DNA from: Fodinibius sp036381435
GTDB lineage: Bacteria; Bacteroidota; Rhodothermia; Balneolales; Balneolaceae
Assembly (NCBI GenBank): GCA_036381435.1
Contig: DASVCW010000043.1
Coordinates: forward strand, 148,020 to 212,019
Length of the DNA stretch: 64,000 bases
Direction: 5' to 3'
Each line of letters opens with the position of its first letter. Position 1 is the first letter of the stretch. The translations under genes were made by a program, and so were the position numbers. A model generated the notes under the pieces. It was not told where the DNA came from. It did no database searches and saw nothing but the letters and a program-made list of their open reading frames with translations. Shown piece by piece: positions 9,501-17,513 of the stretch.

Positions 9501-9758
9501 TTTCTTATAACCGATGAAAGAAATTTCCAAAGTATATGTACCAGAAGGTACATTTGTGATTATGTAATTTCCTTCTTCATCGGTTGAAGCACCCATTTGT
9601 AGTTCTTTTAAAACTACATTCGCACCGGGCAGTTCTTCGTTTGTGTTAGCTTCTGTTATCTTACCTTTTATGGTTCCCGTTTGAGCAGGGGCCTCGATAG
9701 TAGCAGCTAAACATAGAAGAACAGCAAGCGACAAAAGACGAGCTTTAAGAGTAGTCAT
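6510..9758 (-). CDS. SusC/RagA-family TonB-dependent outer-membrane transporter
   Basis: A 1082-residue TonB-dependent receptor. The order is signal peptide (LLSLAVLLCLAATIEAPAQ), a CarboxypepD_reg-like domain (about residues 27-110, with GKITEANTNEELPGANV), a plug domain containing the SusC hallmark NVLKGPAAAALYGSRAANG, and a long beta-barrel ending in an aromatic residue (IELQF). I chose the ATG at 9758 because GAGG lies about 10 bp upstream and the signal peptide then begins MTTLKAR; a start at 9779 would add seven residues. It is followed at 10 bp by susD, so the two form an operon. No anti-sigma/ECF pair is adjacent. The imported nutrient is unknown. Confidence 0.95.
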   Translation of the reverse strand: MTTLKARLLSLAVLLCLAATIEAPAQTGTIKGKITEANTNEELPGANVVLKELQMGASTDEEGNYIITNVPSGTYTLEISFIGYKKAEQSIEVGSGEMIVDVALQPDYLGMEEIYVTAYGVQKTKNELAYSAQKVSGEEISQTRSQNFLLPLSGRVAGVNISHQNGMGGSTNIVMRGYKSITGNNQVLFVVDGVPYANHETNTRNQETGRGGYDYGNTATDINPDNIASINVLKGPAAAALYGSRAANGAVVITTKSGSGQRGIGVTLNSSVGVGMVDRSTLPNYQRLYGAGYGPLGYGSPDGFFWYLDVNGDGSNDLVAPLTEDASYGAPFDPNRMVYQWDAFIPNHPNFGQPRPWMAAENGPAEFFESSTTFTNSLMIQGEMDRGFFTLGYNQSNQSGILPNSSLDEHKLNVSTTYDITDRLQAMASINFVQTEGLGRYGTGYDAKNMMTSFRQWWQMNVDIEEMKEAYFRDQTNATWNLNSDLAGPIYWDNPYWDRYENYQNDARTRNFGFVSLQYDLLDWLNIMGRVSVDTYDEIQEERIAQTSIDVPAYSRFNQSFSEYNYDLLLNYSKQLTDAFEVSGVLGTNIRRNRIQSIDASTNGGLLVPRFYSLSNTLNPLLAPVEVDQKLGVDGYFASLSVDYRNMLILDLTGRRDQSSSLPEGENVYYYPSASLGFVFTELLNDRFDWLNYGKLRFSIAQVGNTAPVYSIFDSYDKPAPFGSIPLFSIPVNKNNPELKPELTESWEAGLEMTFVQDRIGFDVTYYKQNTIDQIIPIEISRATGFVSKFINAGNVENRGVEVTLNARPVVSGPLIWTLTANWARNINEVKELAPGIQNLQLASFQGGVSINAALGEPYGTIRGSDFVYLNGQRVVGPDGFYLRTTTQNEIIGNMNPDWFGGLYNLIQYRNIALNFLIDVRYGGDIFSLDQYYGQGTGLYANTAAINENGKNVRDPVSEGGGIVLEGVQADGTPNTVRADGSSVLGAFGYVNNPNAAFVYDGSYVKLREVGISYSLPQNLINQIGVVRNIDLSLIGRNLWIIHKNLPDSDPEQSLSSGNLQGYQGGAYPSVRHFVFNIELQF

Positions 9759-10585
9759 CTCACTGTCCTCATTTGACATTTATGGTAGGGAAGGGGCAGG
9801 CTTTACTTCCATCAAATCAAGAGAGCCTCTTAACCCAGTTATTTGTTTTGAGCTTGATAAATCAAGAATGGATTTCTCTTATTTACTTACATAATTTATG
9901 CAAATAGTAAATTATATAATAAATAAAAATATTTATAATTAAATAATACATAAATATTTAAATAATAATAATATTTTAACTAATAAATTAATATATGATG
10001 ATGCGAATACCGTTCCGATTTTTAGCTGCTTTATAACTCTTCGGGCGGCGAACTAAAATTAATCTAAATTGGGGGCAAAGAAATATGGTGTTTTATGCTT
10101 CATTGCTATTGGAACCGACCCTTGCCACAGGCATCCCTTCGGGGAAATCCCTCCCTACCGCACAAACCTCGTGGCAAGGAGGGGCTTAACAGACGAAAAG
10201 AAAAATAGTTCACGAAGCAGCAACCTCCCCTCTTTGTCCCGTCCCGACGCTTCGGGATTATTGGATAGGTAAGTCGCCGACGCTTCACAGTCCGGCCTTC
10301 GTAGCCACTACGGCGGAGTAGGCCTTTAGCGACGTGGCGGGGCCGGGGGTGATACTCTTTGCAGAAAGGCCATTTTTTGATCTAACAGCAATGAAATCAT
10401 TATTTCCTTGCCTCTAACTCAAATATTTCAATTTTTCTCCTTGCTCAATTTTTATTTGCTTTGTCGTTAATCTGATCAGCCATCCTTTAGAAGAACACGG
10501 ATAAAACCGGTTAAGCGATTTGCACAGATTTGAAGAATACTTTATTCTAATTCATTCAATACAATCTGCTTAATCCGCTTAACCC
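9759..10585. other. Long intergenic region with promoter-like AT-rich DNA and GC-rich repeats
   Basis: No supported gene. The part next to susC holds two short perfect palindromes, CTTGATAAATCAAG at 9853-9866 and AAGAGAGCCTCTT at 9819-9831, then about 110 bp of very AT-rich sequence (about 9890-10000) suited to the susC promoter. From about 10115 to 10350 there is GC-rich sequence with inverted words CTTGCCAC and GTGGCAAG and a GGCATCCCTTCGGG word that recurs near 28893. The region ends with a GCGGAT-family repeat. Two open frames of about 60 codons here are judged spurious. Confidence 0.5.
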
Positions 10586-10592
10586 GTGCTCT
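10493..10592. repeat. GCGGAT-family inverted repeat overlapping a gene start
   Basis: GAACACGGATAAAACCGG at the left and CCGCTTAACCCGTGCTC at the right are imperfect inverted arms. The internal word GATTTGCACAGAT is shared with the copy at 4901-4992. The GTG start of the next gene lies in the right arm. Confidence 0.7.
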
Positions 10593-13534
10593 ATACCGAC
10601 GAACAAACCCGCCGTCTTTATGCCCAGGACGCTTCCAGCTATGAAGAGTTACCGCTCGGAGTTGCTTTTCCAGCCTCGCTTACCGAAATCAGGGCATTGG
10701 TAAGCCGTGCAAATCAGGAGCAATTCAGCATCACCGCTCGGGGGGCGGGTACCAGCTTGGCAGGACAGGCAACCGGCGGGGGAGTAGTGATGGATTTGGG
10801 CAGAAAGATGAACCGGATTCTGGAAATCAACCCTGATCAGCATTTTACCCGTGTTCAGCCCGGGGTGATACGTGATACCCTTAACCGCGAAGCATATAAA
10901 CACAATTTACTTTTTGGCCCCGATACGGCCACTACCAGTCGCTGCATGTTGGGCGGAATGATCGGCAATAATTCCTGTGGCTCGTTTTCCATCAAACATA
11001 AAACTACCCGTGAACATGTTTTAGAAATTGAAGCTGTTTTGAGTGATGGATCTGTTGCCATCTTTAAACCGCTAAACGAACAGGAACTTAGTGAAAAGAT
11101 GAAGCTTGATTCACTCGAAGGGCACATCTACCGCGAGATGATTTCATTGATTCGTGAGCATCGAGAATCGATTCTAGAAAATTATCCTCATCCTGATATC
11201 ACCCGCCGCAACACCGGTTACGCCCTCGACCGGCTTTGTGAAATGCAGCCTTTTAACGCCGGCGGACGTCCCTTCAACCTTGCCGAGCTGCTTTGTGGCA
11301 GTGAGGGTACCTTGGCCATCACCGCTTCTGCCAAAGTAAATCTGGTACCTGTCGATCACGAAAAAGTGGTGCTGGTTCCTCATTTTTCATCCCTTCGAAG
11401 CGCGATGGAAGCCACGGTTGAAGCGGTGAAAATGAATCCATCTGCGGTAGAACTGGTCGATTACATCATTCTGGATGCCACCCGCCGTAATATTGAGCAG
11501 CGGCAAAACCGCTTTTTTCTGGATGGCGAACCAAACTACATTCTCATCATTCAATTTGACGGACAGGATTCTGAACCACTCTTTGATCAAGCTCAAAAAT
11601 TAGCCCATCGCCTGAATAGTCTTGGCCTGAGCACTTCAATTCCCATCATCACCGACAATGAAAAAGTAGAGCGAGTATGGCACCTCCGAAAAGCGGGACT
11701 GGGATTGCTGATGGGACTCGGTTCAGAAGGACGCACCCCTACCTTTTGCGAAGACACCGCTGTTCGAGTTGAAGACCTGCCGGATTACGTAGATGATTTT
11801 CAAAAAATATTAGACAAATACGAGTCAAAATGCGTGTTCTATGCCCATGCTTCGGTGGGTGAATTGCATCTGCGTCCGGTCATCAACCTGCAGGAGCCGG
11901 AGGGAATTGCCAAAATGAAGGCGATGGCGGAGGAAATTGCAGGCCTCGTTCGGAGTTATCGGGGCTCGCTTTCGGGTGAACATGGAGACGGACGAACACG
12001 AGCTCCTTTTATTGAAAAAGTGTTGGGCAGTGAAATGATGCCGCTGCTTAAGCAGGTAAAGAAGATTTGGGATCCAAAGAATATCTTCAATCCCGGTAAG
12101 ATTGTTAATCCCAAGCCGATGGAGGATGATTTACGTTATTCGCCGGCTTATAGGCCTCCCAAAGTTGAAACTCATTTTAACTGGCGAAAAGAAGAAACTT
12201 TTGCCGATGCGGTTGAGCTTTGTAACGGGGCAGGGGCCTGCCGAAAACTGGCCGAAAGCGGTGGTACAATGTGCCCTTCGTATATGGTAACCAAAGAAGA
12301 GAAAGACTCCACACGAGGGCGCGCGAACCTGTTCCGGCAGCTTTTTTCAGGGCGGCAAAAAGATGCCTTTCAATCCGAAGAACTTCGCGATGCGCTCGAT
12401 TTGTGCATAAGTTGCAAAGGCTGCAAGAGTGAGTGTCCCGCGAATGTGGATATGGCCCGGATGAAAGCAGAATTTATGCAGGGCTGGCATGATGAAAACG
12501 GTACTTCGTTGGGTGAACGATTTTTTGCCCAAGCCGCTACTTTCTATCCGTTTGCAAGTAAATTCCCCCGATTTTCTAACCGGATGCTAAAACAACCGGC
12601 GGTGAAGGAGGTACTATATCAGCTTTTTAACATCAGTTGGGACCGAACCTTGCCTGCTTTCGCGGATGAGCCCTTTATGAAATGGTTTCGGAAACGTAGT
12701 TTCTCATCCGATCGCTGGGTTCGCGATCGGATGAGTGGGTCCAGGAGGGGAATTCGCCAGACGGCTAAGAATAAGAGCAGGGGAATTCGTCAGACCACAA
12801 GTGCAGCGGTCGGACGAAGAGTTGTGCTTTTCGTTGATCTTTTCACCAATTATCATGAACCCGAAATTGGGAAAGCTGCGGTTCAGTTTTTAGAAGCGAT
12901 GGGATATGAAGTTTTTGTGCCGGATTTTTATGAACTGGGACGTCCCCAGATTTCGAAAGGGATGCTGAGACAGGCAAAGAAAATCCTGGATGAAAATTTG
13001 CCGAAGTTAGGCGTTTTTGCCGATGCAGGTATTCCTGTTATTGGGCTTGAACCGTCCGAAATCCTTACGCTTCGGGATGAATATTTAGATCTGTGTGATG
13101 AAGGCCAGATTGATTCAGCCGAAAAGGTAGCCGAAAACAGTTTTACCTTCGAAGAATTTACTGCAGAGGTTTTAGCTGGTTTAAAAGTCAGTCAACTCAA
13201 TCATTCTAAACAGAAAGTGTACGTACACGGGCACTGCCACGCGAAGGCTTTAATTGGCGATATTGCTGTAAATGATGTTTTGGAAAAGGCGGGTTATCAT
13301 CCTGAAATTTTAGATACTGGTTGCTGCGGAATGGCAGGCAGTTTTGGATATGAAGCCAATCACTATAATGTCTCAATGGATATTGGAGAGCTACGTCTTT
13401 TTCCTTCACTCCGAAACCTGCCGGAAGATACCCTAATTTGTGCTCCCGGATTTTCATGTCGCCATCAAATCAATGACGGAACGGGGAGAAAAGCATTTCA
13501 CCCCGCAGAACTTATTGCGAAGGCTTTTCGGTAA
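10586..13534 (+). CDS. YdiJ-like FAD-linked oxidoreductase with Fe-S and CCG domains (probable D-2-hydroxyacid dehydrogenase)
   Basis: A 982-residue fusion. From the N-terminus it has an FAD_binding_4 domain (GAGTSLAGQATGGGVV), an FAD-oxidase C domain (HASVGELHLRPV; SGEHGDGRTRAPF), an Fe-S region with CNGAGAC...MCPSYM and CISCKGCKSECP, and a C-terminal cysteine-rich domain ending DTGCCGMAGSFG. E. coli YdiJ has this layout and oxidises D-2-hydroxyglutarate; substrate assignment here is by homology. The only in-frame start is GTG at 10586, inside a dispersed repeat and preceded by an in-frame TAA. The N-terminus is about 15-20 residues shorter than I expect. Residues about 706-738 contain a palindrome-encoded insertion. 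The gene overlaps the convergent MscS gene by 23 bp. Confidence 0.85.
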   Translation: MLYTDEQTRRLYAQDASSYEELPLGVAFPASLTEIRALVSRANQEQFSITARGAGTSLAGQATGGGVVMDLGRKMNRILEINPDQHFTRVQPGVIRDTLNREAYKHNLLFGPDTATTSRCMLGGMIGNNSCGSFSIKHKTTREHVLEIEAVLSDGSVAIFKPLNEQELSEKMKLDSLEGHIYREMISLIREHRESILENYPHPDITRRNTGYALDRLCEMQPFNAGGRPFNLAELLCGSEGTLAITASAKVNLVPVDHEKVVLVPHFSSLRSAMEATVEAVKMNPSAVELVDYIILDATRRNIEQRQNRFFLDGEPNYILIIQFDGQDSEPLFDQAQKLAHRLNSLGLSTSIPIITDNEKVERVWHLRKAGLGLLMGLGSEGRTPTFCEDTAVRVEDLPDYVDDFQKILDKYESKCVFYAHASVGELHLRPVINLQEPEGIAKMKAMAEEIAGLVRSYRGSLSGEHGDGRTRAPFIEKVLGSEMMPLLKQVKKIWDPKNIFNPGKIVNPKPMEDDLRYSPAYRPPKVETHFNWRKEETFADAVELCNGAGACRKLAESGGTMCPSYMVTKEEKDSTRGRANLFRQLFSGRQKDAFQSEELRDALDLCISCKGCKSECPANVDMARMKAEFMQGWHDENGTSLGERFFAQAATFYPFASKFPRFSNRMLKQPAVKEVLYQLFNISWDRTLPAFADEPFMKWFRKRSFSSDRWVRDRMSGSRRGIRQTAKNKSRGIRQTTSAAVGRRVVLFVDLFTNYHEPEIGKAAVQFLEAMGYEVFVPDFYELGRPQISKGMLRQAKKILDENLPKLGVFADAGIPVIGLEPSEILTLRDEYLDLCDEGQIDSAEKVAENSFTFEEFTAEVLAGLKVSQLNHSKQKVYVHGHCHAKALIGDIAVNDVLEKAGYHPEILDTGCCGMAGSFGYEANHYNVSMDIGELRLFPSLRNLPEDTLICAPGFSCRHQINDGTGRKAFHPAELIAKAFR
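12703..12800. repeat. Palindrome and direct repeat inside the YdiJ-like gene
   Basis: CTCATCCGATCGC and GCGATCGGATGAG form a perfect 13-bp stem (12703-12715 and 12723-12735) around a 7-nt loop. It is followed by two direct copies of GGGGAATTCGYCAGAC, each coding RGIRQT. The stretch translates in frame as a basic linker between the Fe-S region and the C-terminal cysteine domain. Confidence 0.75.
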
Positions 13535-14414
13535 TTTGCTCCATCCCATTCTCTCGATAAAGTTTAACGGGGAAAGGATGCTCGGCCTTATAAATTTTTA
13601 GCTCCTGAATATTGGCAGGCAGGCCAAAACCTTTATCCAGCAATGCTTCTTTTACCGTTCTGATTATATGTCCTCTTAACAAATTAACCCCCTTTTTATA
13701 GTCATTGGTAGCAGTCCAGAAAAAGATACGCAAGTTTACAGTGCTGGCGGCTAATTCATCTACAATTGCATAGGGCGGATCATCTTTTATCACTTCGTCA
13801 AAGCTCAGAAGGGTATTAACAATAAGATCGGTTGCCCGCTGAATGTCATCCCCGTAATCAATGCCTGTTATAAATTCGATGCGTATGAGGCCATCACGGG
13901 TATAGTTGACCAGCGGCTCTTTTAGAATAGTGGCATTGGGAATAAAAACATCTTTGCCATCGAAGGTTTTAATTTTGGTGGTGCGAAAATCAAGTGAGGT
14001 AACATGCCCCACATAGTCGACAATGCATACCGTATCATTAAGATGGAAGGGACGGTCGAATGACAGGATAATGCCGGCCAGGAAATTTTCGGCGATGTCT
14101 TTAAACGCGAAGCCGATAATAAAGGCAGACAGCCCCGCACTGGCCAGCAAACCTGCTGCTATTCCGCCAAGGCCGATGATTTCAAGGGCTAGAAATAGAC
14201 CTATAACAATTAATATGCCTTTTGCCATTCTCGAAATAAAACGAACCAGTAAGGGATCATCCATTCGTTTGCCAAGATACTTATTGAGCGAAGCACTGAT
14301 CCATGCAGCAATAAAAACGGAGATGATTAAAATTAGCAGCCCTAAAGCCAGCAAGGGAGCAAACTCTAAAAAACGCTCCCAGTAGTTGTATATCACATCC
14401 GTGAAGTTTTCCAT
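13512..14414 (-). CDS. Small-conductance mechanosensitive channel (MscS family)
   Basis: A 300-residue inner-membrane channel that opens on osmotic downshock. There are three N-terminal hydrophobic segments (about residues 15-40, 62-82 and 85-110). The pore-lining helix carries the family pattern LLASAGLSAFIIGFAFKD, followed by the MscS beta-domain start NFLAGIILSFDRPF and the cytoplasmic vestibule domain. Length is near E. coli MscS (286). The neighbouring gene at 14538-15356 is a close paralogue, so this is a tandem duplication. Its 3' end overlaps the convergent YdiJ-like gene by 23 bp, and its last residues (TEKPSQ) differ from the paralogue's. Confidence 0.93.
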   Translation of the reverse strand: MENFTDVIYNYWERFLEFAPLLALGLLILIISVFIAAWISASLNKYLGKRMDDPLLVRFISRMAKGILIVIGLFLALEIIGLGGIAAGLLASAGLSAFIIGFAFKDIAENFLAGIILSFDRPFHLNDTVCIVDYVGHVTSLDFRTTKIKTFDGKDVFIPNATILKEPLVNYTRDGLIRIEFITGIDYGDDIQRATDLIVNTLLSFDEVIKDDPPYAIVDELAASTVNLRIFFWTATNDYKKGVNLLRGHIIRTVKEALLDKGFGLPANIQELKIYKAEHPFPVKLYRENGMEQITEKPSQ

Positions 14415-14537
14415 AATAGAAGAGTATTATTGACTTTTTATGATATATAAACCTAAAAGCTAATTTATCATTCAGATGGAGGTTTTTTTAGCTGCCGGAC
14501 TTACACAGCTTGCCCATTTTTGATACACGTTTAAAAA

Positions 14538-15356
14538 CTATGCACTTTTAACTCCTCGTATGCTATAACCCTCTGCTTGCAGCGCTTCTTTGATGGCATT
14601 AGTTACCTCTCCCTTTAGCACATTGATCTCTTTTCTATAATCGAAGGTGCTGGTCCAAAAAAAGGCGCGCAAATTTATGGCATCGGTTGTGAACTCATCT
14701 ATGATAACGTATGGCGGATTCTTTTTAAGTATCTCATCAAAGCTAAGAAGGGATGCGGTGATAAGAAACTTTGCCCGCTGAATATCATCACCATGATTAA
14801 GAGCTACCATGAGTTCAAGACGTGCCAGCCCGTCGCGGGTGTAATTAGTGAGCGATTGTTTTAAAATGGTGGCATTGGGAATAAAAACATCTTTGCCATC
14901 GAAGGTTTTAATTTTAGTGGTGCGGAAGTCGAGTGATGTAACATTACCCAGAAGATTATTGACGTTTATGGTATCGTTAAGGTTGAAGGGCCGGTCAAAG
15001 GAAAGGATAATTCCCGCCAGGAAATTTTCGATAATATCTTTAAGCGCGAAACCGATCACAAAAGCAGACAGGCCGGCACTGGCCAATAAACCTGCTGCTA
15101 TTCCTCCAAAACCCATGAGCTGAAGAGCCAAAAACAGACCGATGACAATCAGGAATCCTTTGATCAGCCTGGAAAGGAAGTGAACCAGCAGTGGATCATC
15201 CATGCGCTTGCTAAGGCTTTTATACACGGATGCGCTAATCCAGATTGCAAAAAAAATGGAAACCGCTATAACCAGCAGTCCCAAAACAAACAAAGGAGAA
15301 AATTCTAAGAATTGCTCCCAGTATCCCTGCATCACGTCTCTGAAATTCTCCATCAC
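14538..15356 (-). CDS. Small-conductance mechanosensitive channel (MscS family), paralogue
   Basis: A 272-residue MscS channel, strongly alike to the gene 120 bp downstream over the whole length, including LLASAGLSAFVIGFALKD, GIILSFDRPFNLNDT and TTKIKTFDGKDVFIPNATIL. It is about 28 residues shorter, lacking the C-terminal extension. It can start at 15356 or at the adjacent ATG at 15353. Each copy has its own short upstream gap of about 120 bp with little to suggest a shared terminator, so co-transcription is possible. Divergence in the loop DTINVNNLLGN compared with DTVCIVDYVGH suggests the copies have not recently converged there. Confidence 0.92.
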   Translation of the reverse strand: MMENFRDVMQGYWEQFLEFSPLFVLGLLVIAVSIFFAIWISASVYKSLSKRMDDPLLVHFLSRLIKGFLIVIGLFLALQLMGFGGIAAGLLASAGLSAFVIGFALKDIIENFLAGIILSFDRPFNLNDTINVNNLLGNVTSLDFRTTKIKTFDGKDVFIPNATILKQSLTNYTRDGLARLELMVALNHGDDIQRAKFLITASLLSFDEILKKNPPYVIIDEFTTDAINLRAFFWTSTFDYRKEINVLKGEVTNAIKEALQAEGYSIRGVKSA

Positions 15357-15424
15357 AGAATAGTATTATTACTCTCTCTATGACATAATCATAAAAACGT
15401 GTTTATCATTCAAAAGGAGTATTT

Positions 15425-15456
15425 GGCCGCGGATCTACGCGGATTTAAACGGATGT
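15425..15456. repeat. GCGGAT-family repeat (half element)
   Basis: GGCCGCGGATCTACGCGGATTTAAACGGATG is a single arm with three spaced GGAT words. Compare 55730-55760, which is almost the same arm. Confidence 0.65.
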
Positions 15457-15468
15457 GTATTTAGTTAC

Positions 15469-15534
15469 TGGTGCGAGCGTCTCGCTCGTACCTTTTTAAG
15501 CTACTTACGATAAAGAAGGCACAAGCGAGATGTT
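15469..15534. repeat. REP-like pair of GCGAG hairpins
   Basis: Two neighbouring hairpins in opposite sense: GGTGCGAGCG-TCTC-GCTCGTACC and GGCACAAGCGAGATGTTGCGCC. This BIME-like arrangement lies between recN and the MscS paralogue. Confidence 0.55.
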
Positions 15535-15589
15535 GCGCCAGCAAAGGGGGGATTTTTTTTGGAATTGATACAGATGTATAAGCCGCATC

Positions 15590-15625
15590 AATAGGGCGGG
15601 AATTAATTCCCGCCCTATTGATGGC
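15590..15625. repeat. REP-like hairpin GGGCGGGAATTAATTCCCGCCC
   Basis: The core GGGCGGGAATT/AATTCCCGCCC is a perfect palindrome (11-bp arms) flanked by ATCAATA and TATTGATGG. A second copy with the same flanks lies at 62879-62915. It ends about 30 bp after the recN stop and could also act as its terminator. Confidence 0.7.
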
Positions 15626-15656
15626 GGAAGCAAGTTCCTTGATCTTGTGTCCCTGA

Positions 15657-17372
15657 CTAATTCGTCTTAATGGAACTCTTTTCGATCAACTCCCGGGCAC
15701 TATTTAGGGCAGAATCAGTAATCACTTCACCGCTCATCAAAGTAGCTACTTCACGAATATGTTCGTCGGAATCCAAAGGCAGAATTTTTGAAACCGTTCG
15801 CCCGTTTTCTTCCGTTTTCACCACTTTATAATGCTTGTGCGCCTGACTCGCGATCTGCGGCTGGTGAGTGATAGCGATGATCTGGCACCTATCAGAAAGG
15901 CTTCGCATTTTACGTCCCACTTTTTCTGAAATATCTCCGCTGATACCGGTATCAATCTCATCAAAAATCATGACCGGAAGACTCTGCTCACGCGCGATGA
16001 TCGATTTCAGAGCCAGCATCACCCGGCTTACTTCACCGCCCGATGCAATTTTAGCCAGCGGTTTGGGTTCTTCTCCTTTGTTGGTTGAAATGTAAAGACT
16101 AATATTGTCACAGCCAGACTCGGTGCATTCTATAGGCTGATTGTTGATGGTGATCCAGCCCTGCTTCTCGGATGAAACCATCCAGTCCACCCGTACTTCA
16201 AAACCGGAATGAGGAATGCCCAACTTTGCGAGTTCCTCTTCGATTTGTGCTGAAAGTCTTTTACCTGTTCTTTCGCGAGTATCATGAAGCTTTTGCGCTT
16301 TTTTTGCTAATGCTTTTGCCTGATTTTCAATCTGTACTTCAAGTTTTTCAATTTCCAGGTCAAAGTTTTCTGCCAGGCTCAACTCCTTACGAATTTCGTG
16401 CAAATAGGCAATTAGTTCGGGGATATCACGATGATATTTTTTCCGGATACTGTTCAATTGATTCTGGCGCCGCCGTAGTTCTTCAAGCCGCTTCGGGTTG
16501 AATTCAATCTTACTTCGATATCGCTCTGCAAATTGCACCGTCTCCTGAATACTGATGCGTGCCGATGATATTTCTTCCCGGTAACTTGCAAAATCAGGTT
16601 CGATGCGGGCAATATCTTCCAGATGCAGCTTGATTTGGTTCAGCAGGTCCATCACGCTGATCTCATCGCCCGCACCAATTTCTGCAATGGCCCCTGCTTT
16701 TTGATCAAGTTCTTCAGCATTATCCAGCAGGTGCATTTCCGCTTCGAGCTCTTCCTCTTCATCCGGTTTAAGCTCCGCATCTTCCAGCTCTTTCACCTGG
16801 AAGCGATACAGCTCAACTTTCTCTTCAAGCTCCCTTTCGCGCTTTTTCAGCTTCCGCAACTCCTTTCGCAGTTCAACCATCCCGGCATATGAATCCTGAT
16901 AAGCAATAAGCGCAGGAGTAACTTCTGAAAAGCCATCAATCACATCCCGGTGATTTTCTTCCTTCAGCAGTAACTGATGATCATGTTGTCCATGCAGGTC
17001 AACCAGAAAATCACCCACCTGTTTAAGTACAGAAATGGTTACAGGCGTGTCATTAATGAACGCCCGGCTGCCGGCTGAACGGATTTCGCGCCGTAGAATA
17101 AGTTCAGGCCTCGGCTCCACGGCATTTTCTTTTAATAAAGCTTGTATTGCAGGGTTTTCACCGGTTTTGATAACCGCCTCGGCAATAGCTTTGTCCGCAC
17201 CCTGACGGATTACTTCGGTATCGGCCCGCTCGCCCAAAATCATATTGAGCGCACCGATGATGATGGACTTCCCGGCACCGGTTTGCCCTGTAAGGACATT
17301 TAACCCTTTCTGAAAGGAGATTTCCAGTTCATTAATAAGCGCAAAATCTTTGATGTAGAGTGATCGTATCAT
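15657..17372 (-). CDS. recN: DNA repair protein RecN
   Basis: A 571-residue SMC-like ATPase that acts early in double-strand-break repair, holding broken ends. The Walker A motif GQTGAGKS is at residues 29-36. A long coiled-coil region fills the middle (charged heptads from about 150 to 370). Near the C-terminus are the ABC signature LASGGEVSRVMLALK and Walker B MIFDEIDTGISG, followed by the ITHQPQIA switch region. Full family length. It is divergent from the pseudouridine synthase gene, with about 280 bp between them containing two hairpins. Confidence 0.96.
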   Translation of the reverse strand: MIRSLYIKDFALINELEISFQKGLNVLTGQTGAGKSIIIGALNMILGERADTEVIRQGADKAIAEAVIKTGENPAIQALLKENAVEPRPELILRREIRSAGSRAFINDTPVTISVLKQVGDFLVDLHGQHDHQLLLKEENHRDVIDGFSEVTPALIAYQDSYAGMVELRKELRKLKKRERELEEKVELYRFQVKELEDAELKPDEEEELEAEMHLLDNAEELDQKAGAIAEIGAGDEISVMDLLNQIKLHLEDIARIEPDFASYREEISSARISIQETVQFAERYRSKIEFNPKRLEELRRRQNQLNSIRKKYHRDIPELIAYLHEIRKELSLAENFDLEIEKLEVQIENQAKALAKKAQKLHDTRERTGKRLSAQIEEELAKLGIPHSGFEVRVDWMVSSEKQGWITINNQPIECTESGCDNISLYISTNKGEEPKPLAKIASGGEVSRVMLALKSIIAREQSLPVMIFDEIDTGISGDISEKVGRKMRSLSDRCQIIAITHQPQIASQAHKHYKVVKTEENGRTVSKILPLDSDEHIREVATLMSGEVITDSALNSARELIEKSSIKTN

Positions 17373-17435
17373 AGCCTGCCTGTAAGTTATTCAACCCTAA
17401 TGTACAAAGTGATGAACAAAAAGTCTTTTGTAATT

Positions 17436-17471
17436 TAGGTGCCAGGCACTTTTTGAAGTGCCTGGCACCTA
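17436..17471. repeat. GTGCCAGGCAC repeat, long palindrome
   Basis: TAGGTGCCAGGCACTT and AAGTGCCTGGCACCTA are perfect inverted arms with a tiny loop. A half copy, AAAGGTGCCAGGCACCTTT, lies at 51276-51295. Confidence 0.7.
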
Positions 17472-17481
17472 ACCGCGAATC

Positions 17482-17513
17482 AAAAAAGGCTTCCGCCAAA
17501 GTTGACGGAAGCC
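17482..17513 (-). terminator. Terminator-like hairpin in the recN leader
   Basis: GGCTTCCG and CGGAAGCC pair around a 10-nt loop. On the minus strand the stem is followed by six T. No minus-strand gene ends just upstream of it, so it sits in the recN 5' region rather than behind a gene. It could be an attenuator or the end of a small RNA. Confidence 0.5.

Noticed and set aside
10069..10288. Open frames on both strands in the susC upstream region
   Set aside because: They overlap the same GC-rich inverted-repeat DNA in both strands, have no family features or ribosome-binding site, and look like frames through repeats.
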